This document shows, in pieces, positions 16,975 to 27,200 of a DNA stretch of 64,000 bases. The stretch comes from Scandinavium ludwigii_A. Its GTDB lineage: Bacteria > Pseudomonadota > Gammaproteobacteria > Enterobacterales > Enterobacteriaceae. The stretch spans positions 1,860,001-1,924,000 of the forward strand of contig CP191518.1 of the NCBI GenBank assembly GCA_050516505.1, written 5' to 3'. Position 1 is the stretch's first letter, and every line of letters begins with the position of its first letter. The position numbers and the translations under genes are program-made. The notes beneath the pieces were generated by a model. It made no database searches. It saw only the letters and a list, made by a program, of their open reading frames with translations, and had not been told where the DNA came from.

Positions 16975-19900
16975 ATGAAATTGCCGTCTTTTATTCGCAT
17001 CGTGAAACCCGCGCTTCCACGCTTTAAAGCGTCGATCCCGCTGGTGATGTTTCTTCTGGCCTGCGGCACGCTTGCCTGGGTCTGGATCTACGGGCCTCAG
17101 TGGAAAGTCGCTGAATACCATCCTTTAGAAACGCTGCTCAGTCGCTGGCTGGTGACTGCCATACTCGTGCTGCTGGGCGTCTGCTGGTTGACCGTGAAAT
17201 TTATGGCCCGTGTGCAGCATCTGGAAAAGCTTCAGTTGCAGCTGACAAAGCATCATGACGACCCGATAAGTGCGGACGTGGCACAGCAAAACCACTACCT
17301 CAGCCGTTGGAAGCACCAACTTCAACGTCAGCTCGGCACCCCGTCGTACCTGTATCGCTTGCCCTGGTACATGGTGATTGGCGGCAGAAAAAGCGGCAAA
17401 ACGACGTTTATTCGTGAAGGCTATAAGCTCAATGACATTACGGCACAGGATCAAAGCCGTATGGAGAACGCCGAAGAGCTACGGGTGCGCTGCTGGCTAG
17501 GTGAGCAGGCGGTGATCATTGACCCGGCAGGGGAGTGTATCGAACAGCCGGTGTGTGATGTCCAGGATAAAGCCCTGCTCAATCGCTGCTTGTGGAAGAA
17601 CCTTCTGGAATGGCTGCTGACGGAACGTGCTCGCCAGCCGCTCAACGGCATCATTCTGACTGTCGATCTGCACCAGTTACTGACCGCAAATAAAATCCAG
17701 CGCGAGACGTACATCACTGACATTCACCAGCGCCTGCTGGAGGTGCAACTGAGCCTGCACATCCAGATACCGCTGTACGTCGTGTTCACCAAAATGGATC
17801 TACTCTATGGCTTTGGTGCGATGTACCAGACGCTGAGCAAAACCCAGCGCGATGCGATACTGGGTGTCACGTTCAGCATAGATGCCTCCGCCTGGCGTGA
17901 AGAGTTACGCCAGTTCTGGCAACAGTGGATCACACAGCTCAACAACGCGATGCCGGACATGATGCTGCAAAGCGTCGAAGCCGGGCAGCGCAGCCAGCTC
18001 TTCAGCTTTACCCGCCAGATGCAGGGGTTATACGATGCGGTGCTCCAACTGCTGGAAGGGATCTTGTACAGCGGTGATCACAGCCACCCGCTTCTGCGCG
18101 GTGTGTACCTGACGTCTTCGCAGCAGCGCGGGCAAATGGACGATGTGTTTACCCAGTCTGCTGCGGTGCAATATCACCTTGCACCGCAAGCCTTTCCGAC
18201 CTGGCCGGTGGCAGATACCTCGCCTTATTTCTCCAGAAGTTTGTTCAGCAAAGTCCTGTTGGCGGAACCCAATCTCGCCACGGAAAATAGCCTGTGGTTG
18301 CAGCGTTCGCAAAAGCGCATGCTGATTTGCTCCGGCGTTGGCACGCTCGTGGCGCTGACCCTGTGGGGCTACTGGCAGTATTACTACCAGCGCAATTATC
18401 ACGCCGGGCAGGAGGTCTTAAGCCAGGCGAAAAACTTCCTCTCGGTGGATATGCCCGCAGGGGAAGATCGCTACGGCAATCTACAACTCCCGCTGCTCAA
18501 CCCGGTGCGTGACGCAACGCTGGCTTATGGCGACTATCGGGAACGTAGCCTGTTCGCGGACATGGGGCTGTATCAGGGTAATGATGTTGGCCCGTATGTG
18601 GAAAATACCTACCTGCAACTGCTGCAACAGCGCTTTGTGCCGGCCCTAATGAGTGGCCTGCTTGAACAGCTCAATGCCGCTCCTTCGGGTAGCGAGCAGA
18701 AGCTCGAAATCCTGCGCATCATGCGCATGCTGGAAGACGGCGGTGGGCGCAACATCCCGTGGGTGGAGCAGTACATGAGCACGCTGTGGAGCCAAAAATT
18801 CAATGGCCAGCGGGCGCTGCAGCAGCAATTGATGAGCCACCTGGACTACGCCCTGAAACACACGGACTGGCATCAGTCCCGTGAGCTGGGGGACCAATAC
18901 GCCATCAAGAGCTTTGTGCCGTATGCCGACCCCATCCGTGCCGCCCAGCGCGAGCTGAGCAAATTGTCAATTTATCAGCGCGTTTACCAGAACCTGCGTA
19001 TTAAAGCCCAAGAGTCACTGCCGCCCGCGCTGAACCTGCGCGACCAGATTGGCGCAGGGTTTGACGATGTGTTTGTGCCTAATGATGAAGAGTTGCTGAC
19101 GGTGCCGACATTCCTTACGCGCAAAGGGCTGCAAAACTACTTCGTGAAGCAAAACGATCAGTTTATTGAACTGACCGTGATGGACAGTTGGGTGCTGAAC
19201 CTGACCAAAAACGTTGAATACAGCGAGGCTGACCGCAAAGAGATCCAGCGACAGGTCACCGAACAGTACATCGGTGACTACAACGCCACTTGGCGGGCTG
19301 CTATGAACAACCTGTCGGTAGGCGAGTTTGAGGATCTGCAACAGGCCATCAACGCCATCGAGCAGGTGATCAGCGGCGAACAGCCGTTCCGCCGCGCGTT
19401 GCAGACGCTCAGTGACAACACGCGTTTACCCGCCGTTCCTGACACGCTGGCCGGGAAAGAGCGGGAGAAATTCCTTTCGCAACCCGACTATACCTTACTG
19501 CTGCGTATTAACCGCGAGTTCGACCCCGAAACCAGCGTGCTCGTAGAAAACGGCGACAAAGGCAGCGTGCTGCAAAGTGTTTACCAGAAGCTGACTGAAC
19601 TGCACCGCTATCTGCTGGCTATTCAGAACTCGCCGGTGCCGGGCAAAGCGGCATTGAAGGCCGTTCAGCTGCGGCTCGACCAGAACAACAGCGACCCGAT
19701 TTTTGAAGTTCAGCAACTGGCGAAGAACCTGCCGGAGCCGCTGAATCGTTGGGTTGGAGATCTGGCAGATCAGGCGTGGCGCGTGGTGATGAAAGAGGCG
19801 ATCAGTTATCTGGAAGTGGAATGGAACGGCACCATCGTCAAGCAGTACCAGACCTATCTGGCTGGGCGTTATCCGTTCGATCCGCAAGCGAAAGAGGATG

Positions 19901-20496
19901 TTCCGCTCAGCGAATTCGAACGCTTCTTCGGGCCGAAAGGCACACTGGAAACCTTCTACCAAAACAACCTGAAACCGTTTGTTGAAAACAACCTGACGGC
20001 AGACAGCGACGGGCAACTCCTGATCCGGGAAGACGTACTGGAACAGCTCGAGCTGGCGAAGAAAATTCGAGAAACCTTTTTCTCAACCCAGAGTGGCCCT
20101 GGCGTGCAATTTGCTATGGAGCCGGTGACCCTGAGCGGCAACAAACGACGCAGCATTCTGAACCTGGACGGGCAACTGCTGGATTACGCCCACGGCCCAA
20201 GCAACCGGGCACACCTGGTGTGGCCAAACTCCATGCGCACTGGCGTGGAAAGCAAGCTAACCCTGGTACCGAATGAGAACGATAAATCCCCAAGAAGCCT
20301 GAGCTTCACCGGCCCGTGGGCGCAACTGAGGCTAATCAACTCCGGTGAGCTGACCAGCGTTAACAGCAGCAGCTTTGATGTGCGCTTCAGGGTGGATGGA
20401 GGTGACATGACTTACCGCGTTTATGTGGATGAGTCGGACAACCCGTTTGCGGGCGGCCTGTTCAGCCACTTCAGTCTGCCGGAAACGCTCTATTAA
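16975..20496 (+). CDS. tssM: T6SS inner-membrane protein TssM (IcmF family, VasK)
   Basis: TssM spans the envelope and contacts TssL inside and TssJ outside. The 1,173-residue protein has two N-terminal helices (IPLVMFLLACGTLAWVWIYG near 22-42, and WLVTAILVLLGVCWLTV). Next is a cytoplasmic GTPase-like domain with a complete Walker A (GGRKSGKT, near 136), then a third helix (LICSGVGTLVALTLWGYW, about 446-465), and a large periplasmic part. Not all TssM proteins keep an intact Walker A, so nucleotide use is possible here. AGGAG upstream of the ATG supports the start. vasL follows 12 bp after the stop. Confidence 0.95.
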   Translation: MKLPSFIRIVKPALPRFKASIPLVMFLLACGTLAWVWIYGPQWKVAEYHPLETLLSRWLVTAILVLLGVCWLTVKFMARVQHLEKLQLQLTKHHDDPISADVAQQNHYLSRWKHQLQRQLGTPSYLYRLPWYMVIGGRKSGKTTFIREGYKLNDITAQDQSRMENAEELRVRCWLGEQAVIIDPAGECIEQPVCDVQDKALLNRCLWKNLLEWLLTERARQPLNGIILTVDLHQLLTANKIQRETYITDIHQRLLEVQLSLHIQIPLYVVFTKMDLLYGFGAMYQTLSKTQRDAILGVTFSIDASAWREELRQFWQQWITQLNNAMPDMMLQSVEAGQRSQLFSFTRQMQGLYDAVLQLLEGILYSGDHSHPLLRGVYLTSSQQRGQMDDVFTQSAAVQYHLAPQAFPTWPVADTSPYFSRSLFSKVLLAEPNLATENSLWLQRSQKRMLICSGVGTLVALTLWGYWQYYYQRNYHAGQEVLSQAKNFLSVDMPAGEDRYGNLQLPLLNPVRDATLAYGDYRERSLFADMGLYQGNDVGPYVENTYLQLLQQRFVPALMSGLLEQLNAAPSGSEQKLEILRIMRMLEDGGGRNIPWVEQYMSTLWSQKFNGQRALQQQLMSHLDYALKHTDWHQSRELGDQYAIKSFVPYADPIRAAQRELSKLSIYQRVYQNLRIKAQESLPPALNLRDQIGAGFDDVFVPNDEELLTVPTFLTRKGLQNYFVKQNDQFIELTVMDSWVLNLTKNVEYSEADRKEIQRQVTEQYIGDYNATWRAAMNNLSVGEFEDLQQAINAIEQVISGEQPFRRALQTLSDNTRLPAVPDTLAGKEREKFLSQPDYTLLLRINREFDPETSVLVENGDKGSVLQSVYQKLTELHRYLLAIQNSPVPGKAALKAVQLRLDQNNSDPIFEVQQLAKNLPEPLNRWVGDLADQAWRVVMKEAISYLEVEWNGTIVKQYQTYLAGRYPFDPQAKEDVPLSEFERFFGPKGTLETFYQNNLKPFVENNLTADSDGQLLIREDVLEQLELAKKIRETFFSTQSGPGVQFAMEPVTLSGNKRRSILNLDGQLLDYAHGPSNRAHLVWPNSMRTGVESKLTLVPNENDKSPRSLSFTGPWAQLRLINSGELTSVNSSSFDVRFRVDGGDMTYRVYVDESDNPFAGGLFSHFSLPETLY

Positions 20497-20508
20497 GGAC
20501 GATGAAGC

Positions 20509-21822
20509 ATGAGTGAACTTACCGGGAACATCATTATTCAGACAGGCCCAGATCCCCGGGACTGGCCTGAATTCGCGGCAATCCGTGAAGAGATCAATAA
20601 AATCAACCATCCGGCCCGGCCAGAGGTGAGCTGGAGCCTGATCGAATCGCTATCGCTGTCGCTGTTTCGTAGCAACGGTGTGGATTTGCAGACCGCCGCC
20701 TATTACTCGCTGGCCAGGACCCACAGGCAGGGGCTGGCCGGGTTTACCGAAGGTTGCGAGCTGCTGGCGGCGATGGTCGTCAATCAGTGGGGACAACTGT
20801 GGCCGCAGCAGGGGCAGGCACGCACGGAGATCCTCGAATGGTTCAATGCCAGAGTGGGTAGCCAGTTGCGCCAGCACAGCTTTGAAAGCCGGGACCTGCC
20901 GATGATCTTCCGGGCGGAACGGGCGTTGCAACTGCTGTGCGACAAGCTGCAGCAGGTCGAACTGAGCCGGGTACCCCGCATCGAAAACCTGCTGTACCTG
21001 ATGCAGAACACGGCGAAGCGGCTGGAAGCCCCGGCCATCAAACCCCCTGCGCCCGCCGCGCAGCCAAAGCAGACGCTGGTGTACTTGTCGGTACCGCAAT
21101 TTGAGCCGGAACCGCCTGCGGTTCCGGTGCATCAGCCGGAGACCCCTGCACGACAGGGTGTGGAAGTGCGTTTTGCGACACCCGCGGCAAAACGCTCATC
21201 GGTCATCTTCGGTTTTGCGGCTGGCGTGTTTGTCGGCGCAATGGCGGCGGTGGTGGTTTACATGACGCAGGTTCGGCCGCTGCAACAGCAACTGAGCGCG
21301 CTGGCGAAGATGCCCGATACGGCGGTAGCGCTATGGCTGAGCAAACCGACACTCTCCACTTACCCTGAACAGATTAGCGAGCTGGAGGATCTTTCGCCTC
21401 TTGCCGCACTGCAAACGGCAGACCGCGTAGTGGCAAAGGCCAACAGCCTGTGGCCGACGGATCCTCTGCAAATCGCCCAGACACAGCGCTGGCAGCAACT
21501 GCAGAAAGCCAGGGCCGACAATGCCGAAGAGGACAGCTATTTTCAGCTCCGTCTGCAACTGAAGGCGCTTTCAGACAAGCTGGTCGAACAGGAAAAGGCC
21601 CACGGCAGCCTGACCATCTCGTATCTCAAAACCGCCGTTTACCAGATGCAGAACGAGCTTAACCGCGCCACGCCGCTTGAGGAGCTGCTGCGCCAGCTGT
21701 CACTGGCGGTCGACATGCACCAGCCGCCGTCACCATTGTTAATCAACCAGACCGATGAGCGCTGGAATGCGCTGCTGAGTCGTTATCACCAGCTACTGGT
21801 GCAGGGGCAGTCCGCCCGCTGA
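20509..21822 (+). CDS. vasL: VasL, TssA-related membrane protein
   Basis: This 437-residue protein has an ImpA N-terminal domain (residues about 5-150, with NHPARPEVSWSLIESLSLSL), a proline-rich linker (EPEPPAVPVHQPETPARQG) and one transmembrane helix (VIFGFAAGVFVGAMAAVVVY, near residue 230). A VasL-type helical C-terminus ends the protein. In family members VasL is a TssA-like accessory protein that may anchor or stabilise the distal sheath end at the membrane. The position after tssM matches vasL of Vibrio cholerae. vgrG begins 27 bp later. Confidence 0.82.
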   Translation: MSELTGNIIIQTGPDPRDWPEFAAIREEINKINHPARPEVSWSLIESLSLSLFRSNGVDLQTAAYYSLARTHRQGLAGFTEGCELLAAMVVNQWGQLWPQQGQARTEILEWFNARVGSQLRQHSFESRDLPMIFRAERALQLLCDKLQQVELSRVPRIENLLYLMQNTAKRLEAPAIKPPAPAAQPKQTLVYLSVPQFEPEPPAVPVHQPETPARQGVEVRFATPAAKRSSVIFGFAAGVFVGAMAAVVVYMTQVRPLQQQLSALAKMPDTAVALWLSKPTLSTYPEQISELEDLSPLAALQTADRVVAKANSLWPTDPLQIAQTQRWQQLQKARADNAEEDSYFQLRLQLKALSDKLVEQEKAHGSLTISYLKTAVYQMQNELNRATPLEELLRQLSLAVDMHQPPSPLLINQTDERWNALLSRYHQLLVQGQSAR

Positions 21823-21849
21823 TACCCGCTATTCAGGTAAGGAAAACCT

Positions 21850-23742
21850 ATGTTTGCAGATGACAAGACCACATCACCGGTGCCCGGGCTCAAAAAACCG
21901 AGTGGATTACAGTTCACCCTGACGGCCAGCGGCCTGCCGCCACAGACCTTCGCGGTGGTGGATTTCACGCTCAGTGAAGCGCTGTCCGAGCCGTTTTTAC
22001 TGAACGTCGGGCTGGCGAGTGCTAACCCGGCGGTGGATTTTGCGGCGGTGCTGGATAAAAACGCCACGCTGATGGTCTGGCGGGAAGGGGTGATGCAGCG
22101 CAGCGTCACCGGGATGGTGGCGAGTTTTGAGCAGGGAGATACCGGCTTTCACCAGACACGTTACAGCATGGTCATCCGTCCGGCACTGTGGCGCACCAGC
22201 CTGCGGCGCAACGCCCGCATTTTCCAGATGGAGACGGTGGAGAGCATCCTCAGCACACTGCTGAAGGAGAACGGGATAACGGACTTTGCGTTTGCGTTCC
22301 GCAACCCGCATCCGGCCCGGGAATTCTGCGTGCAGTATCAGGAGTCGGACTTCGATTTTATCCAGCGTCTGACGGCAGAAGAGGGCATTTTCTACTACTT
22401 CGAGTTCAGCAGAGGAAAGAACACCGTGGTCTATGCGGACGACGTTGGCTCGTTGCCCAAAGACGCCACGCTGCCGTACAACCCGAACGTGGCGGCGCAG
22501 GCTCAGGAGCTGTGCATCACCACGTTTACGCGCAGCGCGCAGGTGCGCCCGGCCACGGTGCAGCTGAAGGACTACACCTTTAAAAATCCCCGCTGGCCGG
22601 CCCAGTTTAACCGTGAAGCAAGCGACCTGAGTAATCAGCGTGCGGACTACGAGCACTTTGATTTTCCGGGTCGCTTTAAGGACGAGCAGCACGGACAGGA
22701 CTTCACCCGCTACCGGCTGGAGGCGCTGCGCAACGACGCCAGCCTGGGGAAGGGCCAAAGCAACGATGCCAGCCTGCAACCGGGCCAGTTGTTCAGCCTG
22801 ACCCGCCACCCGCGCCCGGACCTGAACCACGCCTGGCAGATACAGCGTATTGAGCACACCGGCAAACAGCCACAGGCGCTGGAGCAGGAAGCAGGTGAGC
22901 AGGGCACGCACCTGAGCAACAGTTTCAGCTTCATTCCTCACACCCAGACCTGGCGGCCGACGCCGTTGCCCAAACCGGCGATGGACGGCCCGCAGATAGC
23001 GATGGTGGTGGGCCCGGCCGGGGAGGAGATTTACTGCGACGAGTACGGCCGCATCCGCCTGCAGTTTTTGTGGGACAGGTACGGGAAGAACAACGACACC
23101 AGCTCGTGCTGGATACGGGTGACGCAACCCTGGGCCGGCCAGGGCTGGGGCGTGCTGGCTATCCCGCGCATCGGGCAGGAGGTGGTAGTGGATTTCCTGC
23201 ACGGTGACCCGGACCAGCCGATTGTGACGGGGCGAACCTACCACGCGAACAACATCCCACCGGGGAGCCTGCCGGGGACAAAAACGCAGATGGCGTTCCG
23301 CTCGAAGACACACAAGGGCGAGGGGTTTAACGAGCTGAAGTTCGAGGATGCGCAGGGCAAGGAAGAGCTGGCGATGCATGCGCAGAGGGACATGAAGACG
23401 ACGGTCAAGAATGACCAGACCCTGACTGTTGAAGCAGGGAATCGTTCTTTGAACATTCTGGCGGGCAATGAAACCAAGACAGTGGCACAAGGTGGTTTGT
23501 CTGAAAGCATTTGTACTATGCGCAGTACGAGTGCGAATAAAGTGCAGGTCAAAGTAAACGCGGGGAAAAGTGGGACAGGAACGCAACTTTATGAGGCATC
23601 CGATGAAATAACACTGAAAGTTGGGGCCGGGGAAATAAAGATGACCACGTCCAGCATTGTGCTCACGTTTTCTGGATCAAGTATTCAACTGGATGCGAAA
23701 GGCATTTTCGCCAGCGGGCCAGTTATTCATTTGAATAAATAA
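21850..23742 (+). CDS. vgrG: T6SS spike protein VgrG (TssI)
   Basis: VgrG trimers form the puncturing spike on the Hcp tube and carry effectors. The 630-residue protein has the gp27-like N-terminus (LQFTLTASGLPPQTFAVVDF; VQYQESDFDFIQRLTAEEG). The gp5-like OB-fold and needle follow (EEIYCDEYGRIRLQFLWDRY; WIRVTQPWAGQGWGVLAIPR; GDPDQPIVTGRTYH). The C-terminal beta helix is plain (KMTTSSIVLTFSG), with no extra effector domain, so cargo is probably carried through the PAAR domain of the Rhs protein downstream. The final 300 bases are visibly more AT-rich than the core. Confidence 0.96.
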   Translation: MFADDKTTSPVPGLKKPSGLQFTLTASGLPPQTFAVVDFTLSEALSEPFLLNVGLASANPAVDFAAVLDKNATLMVWREGVMQRSVTGMVASFEQGDTGFHQTRYSMVIRPALWRTSLRRNARIFQMETVESILSTLLKENGITDFAFAFRNPHPAREFCVQYQESDFDFIQRLTAEEGIFYYFEFSRGKNTVVYADDVGSLPKDATLPYNPNVAAQAQELCITTFTRSAQVRPATVQLKDYTFKNPRWPAQFNREASDLSNQRADYEHFDFPGRFKDEQHGQDFTRYRLEALRNDASLGKGQSNDASLQPGQLFSLTRHPRPDLNHAWQIQRIEHTGKQPQALEQEAGEQGTHLSNSFSFIPHTQTWRPTPLPKPAMDGPQIAMVVGPAGEEIYCDEYGRIRLQFLWDRYGKNNDTSSCWIRVTQPWAGQGWGVLAIPRIGQEVVVDFLHGDPDQPIVTGRTYHANNIPPGSLPGTKTQMAFRSKTHKGEGFNELKFEDAQGKEELAMHAQRDMKTTVKNDQTLTVEAGNRSLNILAGNETKTVAQGGLSESICTMRSTSANKVQVKVNAGKSGTGTQLYEASDEITLKVGAGEIKMTTSSIVLTFSGSSIQLDAKGIFASGPVIHLNK

Positions 23743-23787
23743 ATCCCTTGGGGATGTTTTTTATATAGTCAGATTCAGGAATTAATA

Positions 23788-24255
23788 ATGCTTAAGTCAG
23801 ATGAACTTACCTCTTTTAACTTTAATGAGGGTTCGGTTGAATTACCTGCCGCCTGGAAAGACCTGAGTGTACTGGTCCTGAGCGCTGCAGATAATGATCA
23901 AAGTGGAATCAGTTTTACTATTTCCAGGGATACCATTCCCTGGGGAATGTCATTCAGCCAGTTTGCGGATCGTGAGATCTCAGGGTTGTCCACCCAGTTG
24001 AAAAATTACAATCAAATAAACACGGCCGCAGGTGAACTCAATGCTTATCAGACGGCAACATCTGAATTTAGCTGGTCATCTCCACAGGGTGCTATCCATC
24101 AATTAATGGTGCTGCTTGATCTCAGTCCAAAAGTACTGGTTTTCACCGCAACTATTCCAGGCGAAATGACGGAGGAACAACGAATACAAGTTGTTAGTTT
24201 CATTAATACATTCAGGTTACGGGATACGTCAACGACAGGAAAGCCTAAGCAGTAG
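23788..24255 (+). CDS. DcrB/DUF1795-type Eag chaperone for the Rhs effector
   Basis: The 155-residue protein belongs to the DcrB-like (DUF1795) family, whose T6SS members are Eag chaperones. Family features are NFNEGSVELPAAWKDLSVLV, the central SGISFTISRD and a C-terminal beta sheet ending VSFINTFRLRD. Known Eag chaperones bind the N-terminal prePAAR transmembrane helices of their effectors and keep them soluble until loading onto VgrG. The next gene, 12 bp downstream, has exactly such an N-terminus, so pairing is strongly implied. There is no signal peptide, which fits a cytoplasmic chaperone. Confidence 0.85.
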   Translation: MLKSDELTSFNFNEGSVELPAAWKDLSVLVLSAADNDQSGISFTISRDTIPWGMSFSQFADREISGLSTQLKNYNQINTAAGELNAYQTATSEFSWSSPQGAIHQLMVLLDLSPKVLVFTATIPGEMTEEQRIQVVSFINTFRLRDTSTTGKPKQ

Positions 24256-24267
24256 TGGGAGCATAAA

Positions 24268-27200
24268 ATGAGTGTTCAGCAGGGAGTATGGACTGGTGCT
24301 GGGGCCGCAGGTGGACGATCGGCAGTGCGCCAGGATGTCATGGAGCAACAGCGGGGAGCAACGCCACCCGATACTCATTTAGGAAGTGCAGAAGCTTTTA
24401 ATGAGCAGGCCCTGAGCTTTATGGAAAGTGAGGGGGTGAATTATACGGTTACGGCGGGAATGGGCGCTTACGCTGTTGCGACTGGAGCCGGTGCACCCTT
24501 TGCGGTCGGTTTTGCTGCTGGATATGTAGGCGCTCAGGCAGGAAGCTACCTTGGCGACAAAGCGGGCCATTCTGTCGCCGGGGCGTTGGGCTGGAAGAAG
24601 GTCGCCACGGAAGGGGATGCCCCGGCACGTTTAGGGGATTTTATTGCTCACCAGAAAAAAGATCTCGGTACCTGGGGAGTCATCGGCGGGATTTTGCTCG
24701 GGGCAGCTGCCGCTGTTGCGGTGGGCGCTTTAGTGGTTGCTACAGGCGGGGCGGCTTTAGTCGTTGTCGCGGCAGCGGCTGCTGCCGGCGGGTTTGTTGG
24801 CGCAGGGGTAGCTGCTGTCGGGATGGCAATGGGGCAGTATGGTGAGAACAAAGGCACAATAATTGCCGGGTCGCCGAATGTTTACTTTGAAGGCAAGTCC
24901 GTAGCCCGCGTGGGAGATCTCCTTGAATGTAGCGTTCATCCTTCACCACCGGCCGTTATCGCTGAGGGGGCAAAAACGGTTTACGCAAATGGTAAGCAAA
25001 TTGCCCGTCTGGGACACCGTACAACCTGTGATGCCAATATTAATAGCGGTGCCGCCACCATTGTCGAAACGCAGGAAACAGCACAGGTTTTTGCGGTAAA
25101 AGACAGTCGAAGCTCAATGCTGCGTTGGGTGGCTATTGTTGCCAGTTATCTCCCCATCCCCAAGGGCAAAAAAGGCAAACCGAAAACGTCGGCGGAAGCG
25201 GAAGGTTGCAGCAGTAAAAAATGCACAAAACCCGGGGAGCCAGTCGATGCGGCAACCGGTGATTTTCTTCAGGTATGGCCAGTAATTGATATACCCGGGA
25301 TCCTGCCACTTAATCTCACTCGATTTTATCGCTCCACAGCCAGCGGGTCCGGTACCTTTGGTCATAAATGGAGGGACAGCTGGTCGCAGCATCTGATTAT
25401 TGAAAAGAATGTGATCCATTTCCAGGATCATGAAGGTGTGCTGCTGACCTATGATGCGCCGGAAGATGACGATAATGTCCAGGCGGTTAACCTGCACGAA
25501 GGCCAGTATTTGCTTTACGGTAAACGCAGTAGCGAGTTGCATATTTTCAACCGACAGACGCAGCAAATCCTGCATTTTGGGCATCGCCAGGGGGAGCGGT
25601 GTTTTTTGTCGGCGATAAGCGATCGGGTGGGTAATAAGATCTGTTTTCTTTATGATGCGGACGAAAAACTTTCACGTATCGAACACAACGCCGGTTATTA
25701 CCTTGAACTCAGTTATGAACAACACCAGTTGGCCCGGATTGAACTGATAACCGCTACCGAGCGGCAATGGCTGGTGAAATGCAGCTATACCCCGCATGGC
25801 CTGCTGGCTGAATGTGATACTTTTCAGTTCACTCATCTGTTCCATGAATATGATGGCGCGGGTTATATGACCCGCTGGCATGACACAGACAAAACCGATG
25901 CGTTTATTCAGTATGATCGTCAGGGACGGGTCCTGACTACCCGTACAGCGAGTGAGCATTATCAGGATCGTTTTATTTACGATGATCTCGCCCGTTGCAC
26001 AACCTACCAGGATGCAGAAGGGGGCATTACCCGATTCTGGTACAACAACGATGGTCAGGTTGTGCGTGAAATTGATCCCCTGGGGCGTGAACGCCTGACG
26101 AAGTGGTCATTCAGTAACAAGGTGGCTGAAACCGATGCACTGGGTCGGACCGTGACCTTCCGGCGTAATCGCTTCGGTGAAGCGGAGGAGATCCAGACAT
26201 CCGAAGGTGATATCTATCAGTATCATTACAATGGGTTTGGACAGGCGACCCAGAGCCGCCTGCCGGAGGGTAAATCCTGGCAATATATTTACGACCAGCA
26301 GGGGCAGCTGTGTTGCATTGTTAACCCGCAGGGGCTGAGGCAGGAGTACCGGTATGGCGCGCGGGGTGAACGACTGCGCCATATTCTACCGGATGGAACA
26401 GAATGGCGTTATCGCTATAACGCACAGTTGCAGGTGTGTGAAATCACCGCCCCTGATGGTGGCACGACGCTGCTGCGTCAGGATATTTTGGGTAGATTGC
26501 GCGAATCACAGGACCCCCTGGGACAAACGACCTGTTACCGCTATGGCGCGCACCACGCCAGCCCGGCGGGAAGCGTCAGCCAGATTGTGCTCCCGGACGG
26601 AGTGACCCAATCGATTGCTTATGACAGCGAAAAACGGATCGCCGCGCTGACCGATGGTGCAGGTAAAACCACGCATTATGCGTACGGCGGTTTTGATTTA
26701 GTGACAGGTATAACGCGTCCTGGCGGACAGCGGCTGACATTTGATTATGACAAATTAACCCGCCTCACCCGTGTGACCAATGCACTGGGGGAAACATACC
26801 GCTACATCCGGGATACTGCCGGGCAGGTGGTAAGTGAAACGGATTTCACCGGACGTACAGTCGGGTATCAGTATGATGCCGTCGGGCGACGGATATGGGC
26901 TCACCATCCGGATAAGCGGGTGATTTGTTGGCAGTATTCATCCCGCGATCAGCTTGTGGCGCAGAGAACCTGGCGCTGTGAGGCGCTGTGCTCAGTGCTG
27001 GTCGCAACGGTCCTGTATGACTACGACAGCAGCGGCCGCCTGGTGAAAGCTGAAAATACAGATGCGGTGGTGGAGTTTGAGTATAACGATGCCGGGCAAC
27101 TGATTGCGGAAAGGCTGAACGGGCGGGAAATAAATCACCAGTGGGATGCGCTGAAAGGAACACCATGCGCCAGACAGGCCGGCGGCCTGGGGCTGGAATT

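Noticed and set aside
21997..23586. A 529-codon open frame on the minus strand through vgrG
   Set aside because: It lies wholly opposite a clear VgrG gene, has low-complexity basic composition and no ribosome site; high GC suppresses stops in this register.
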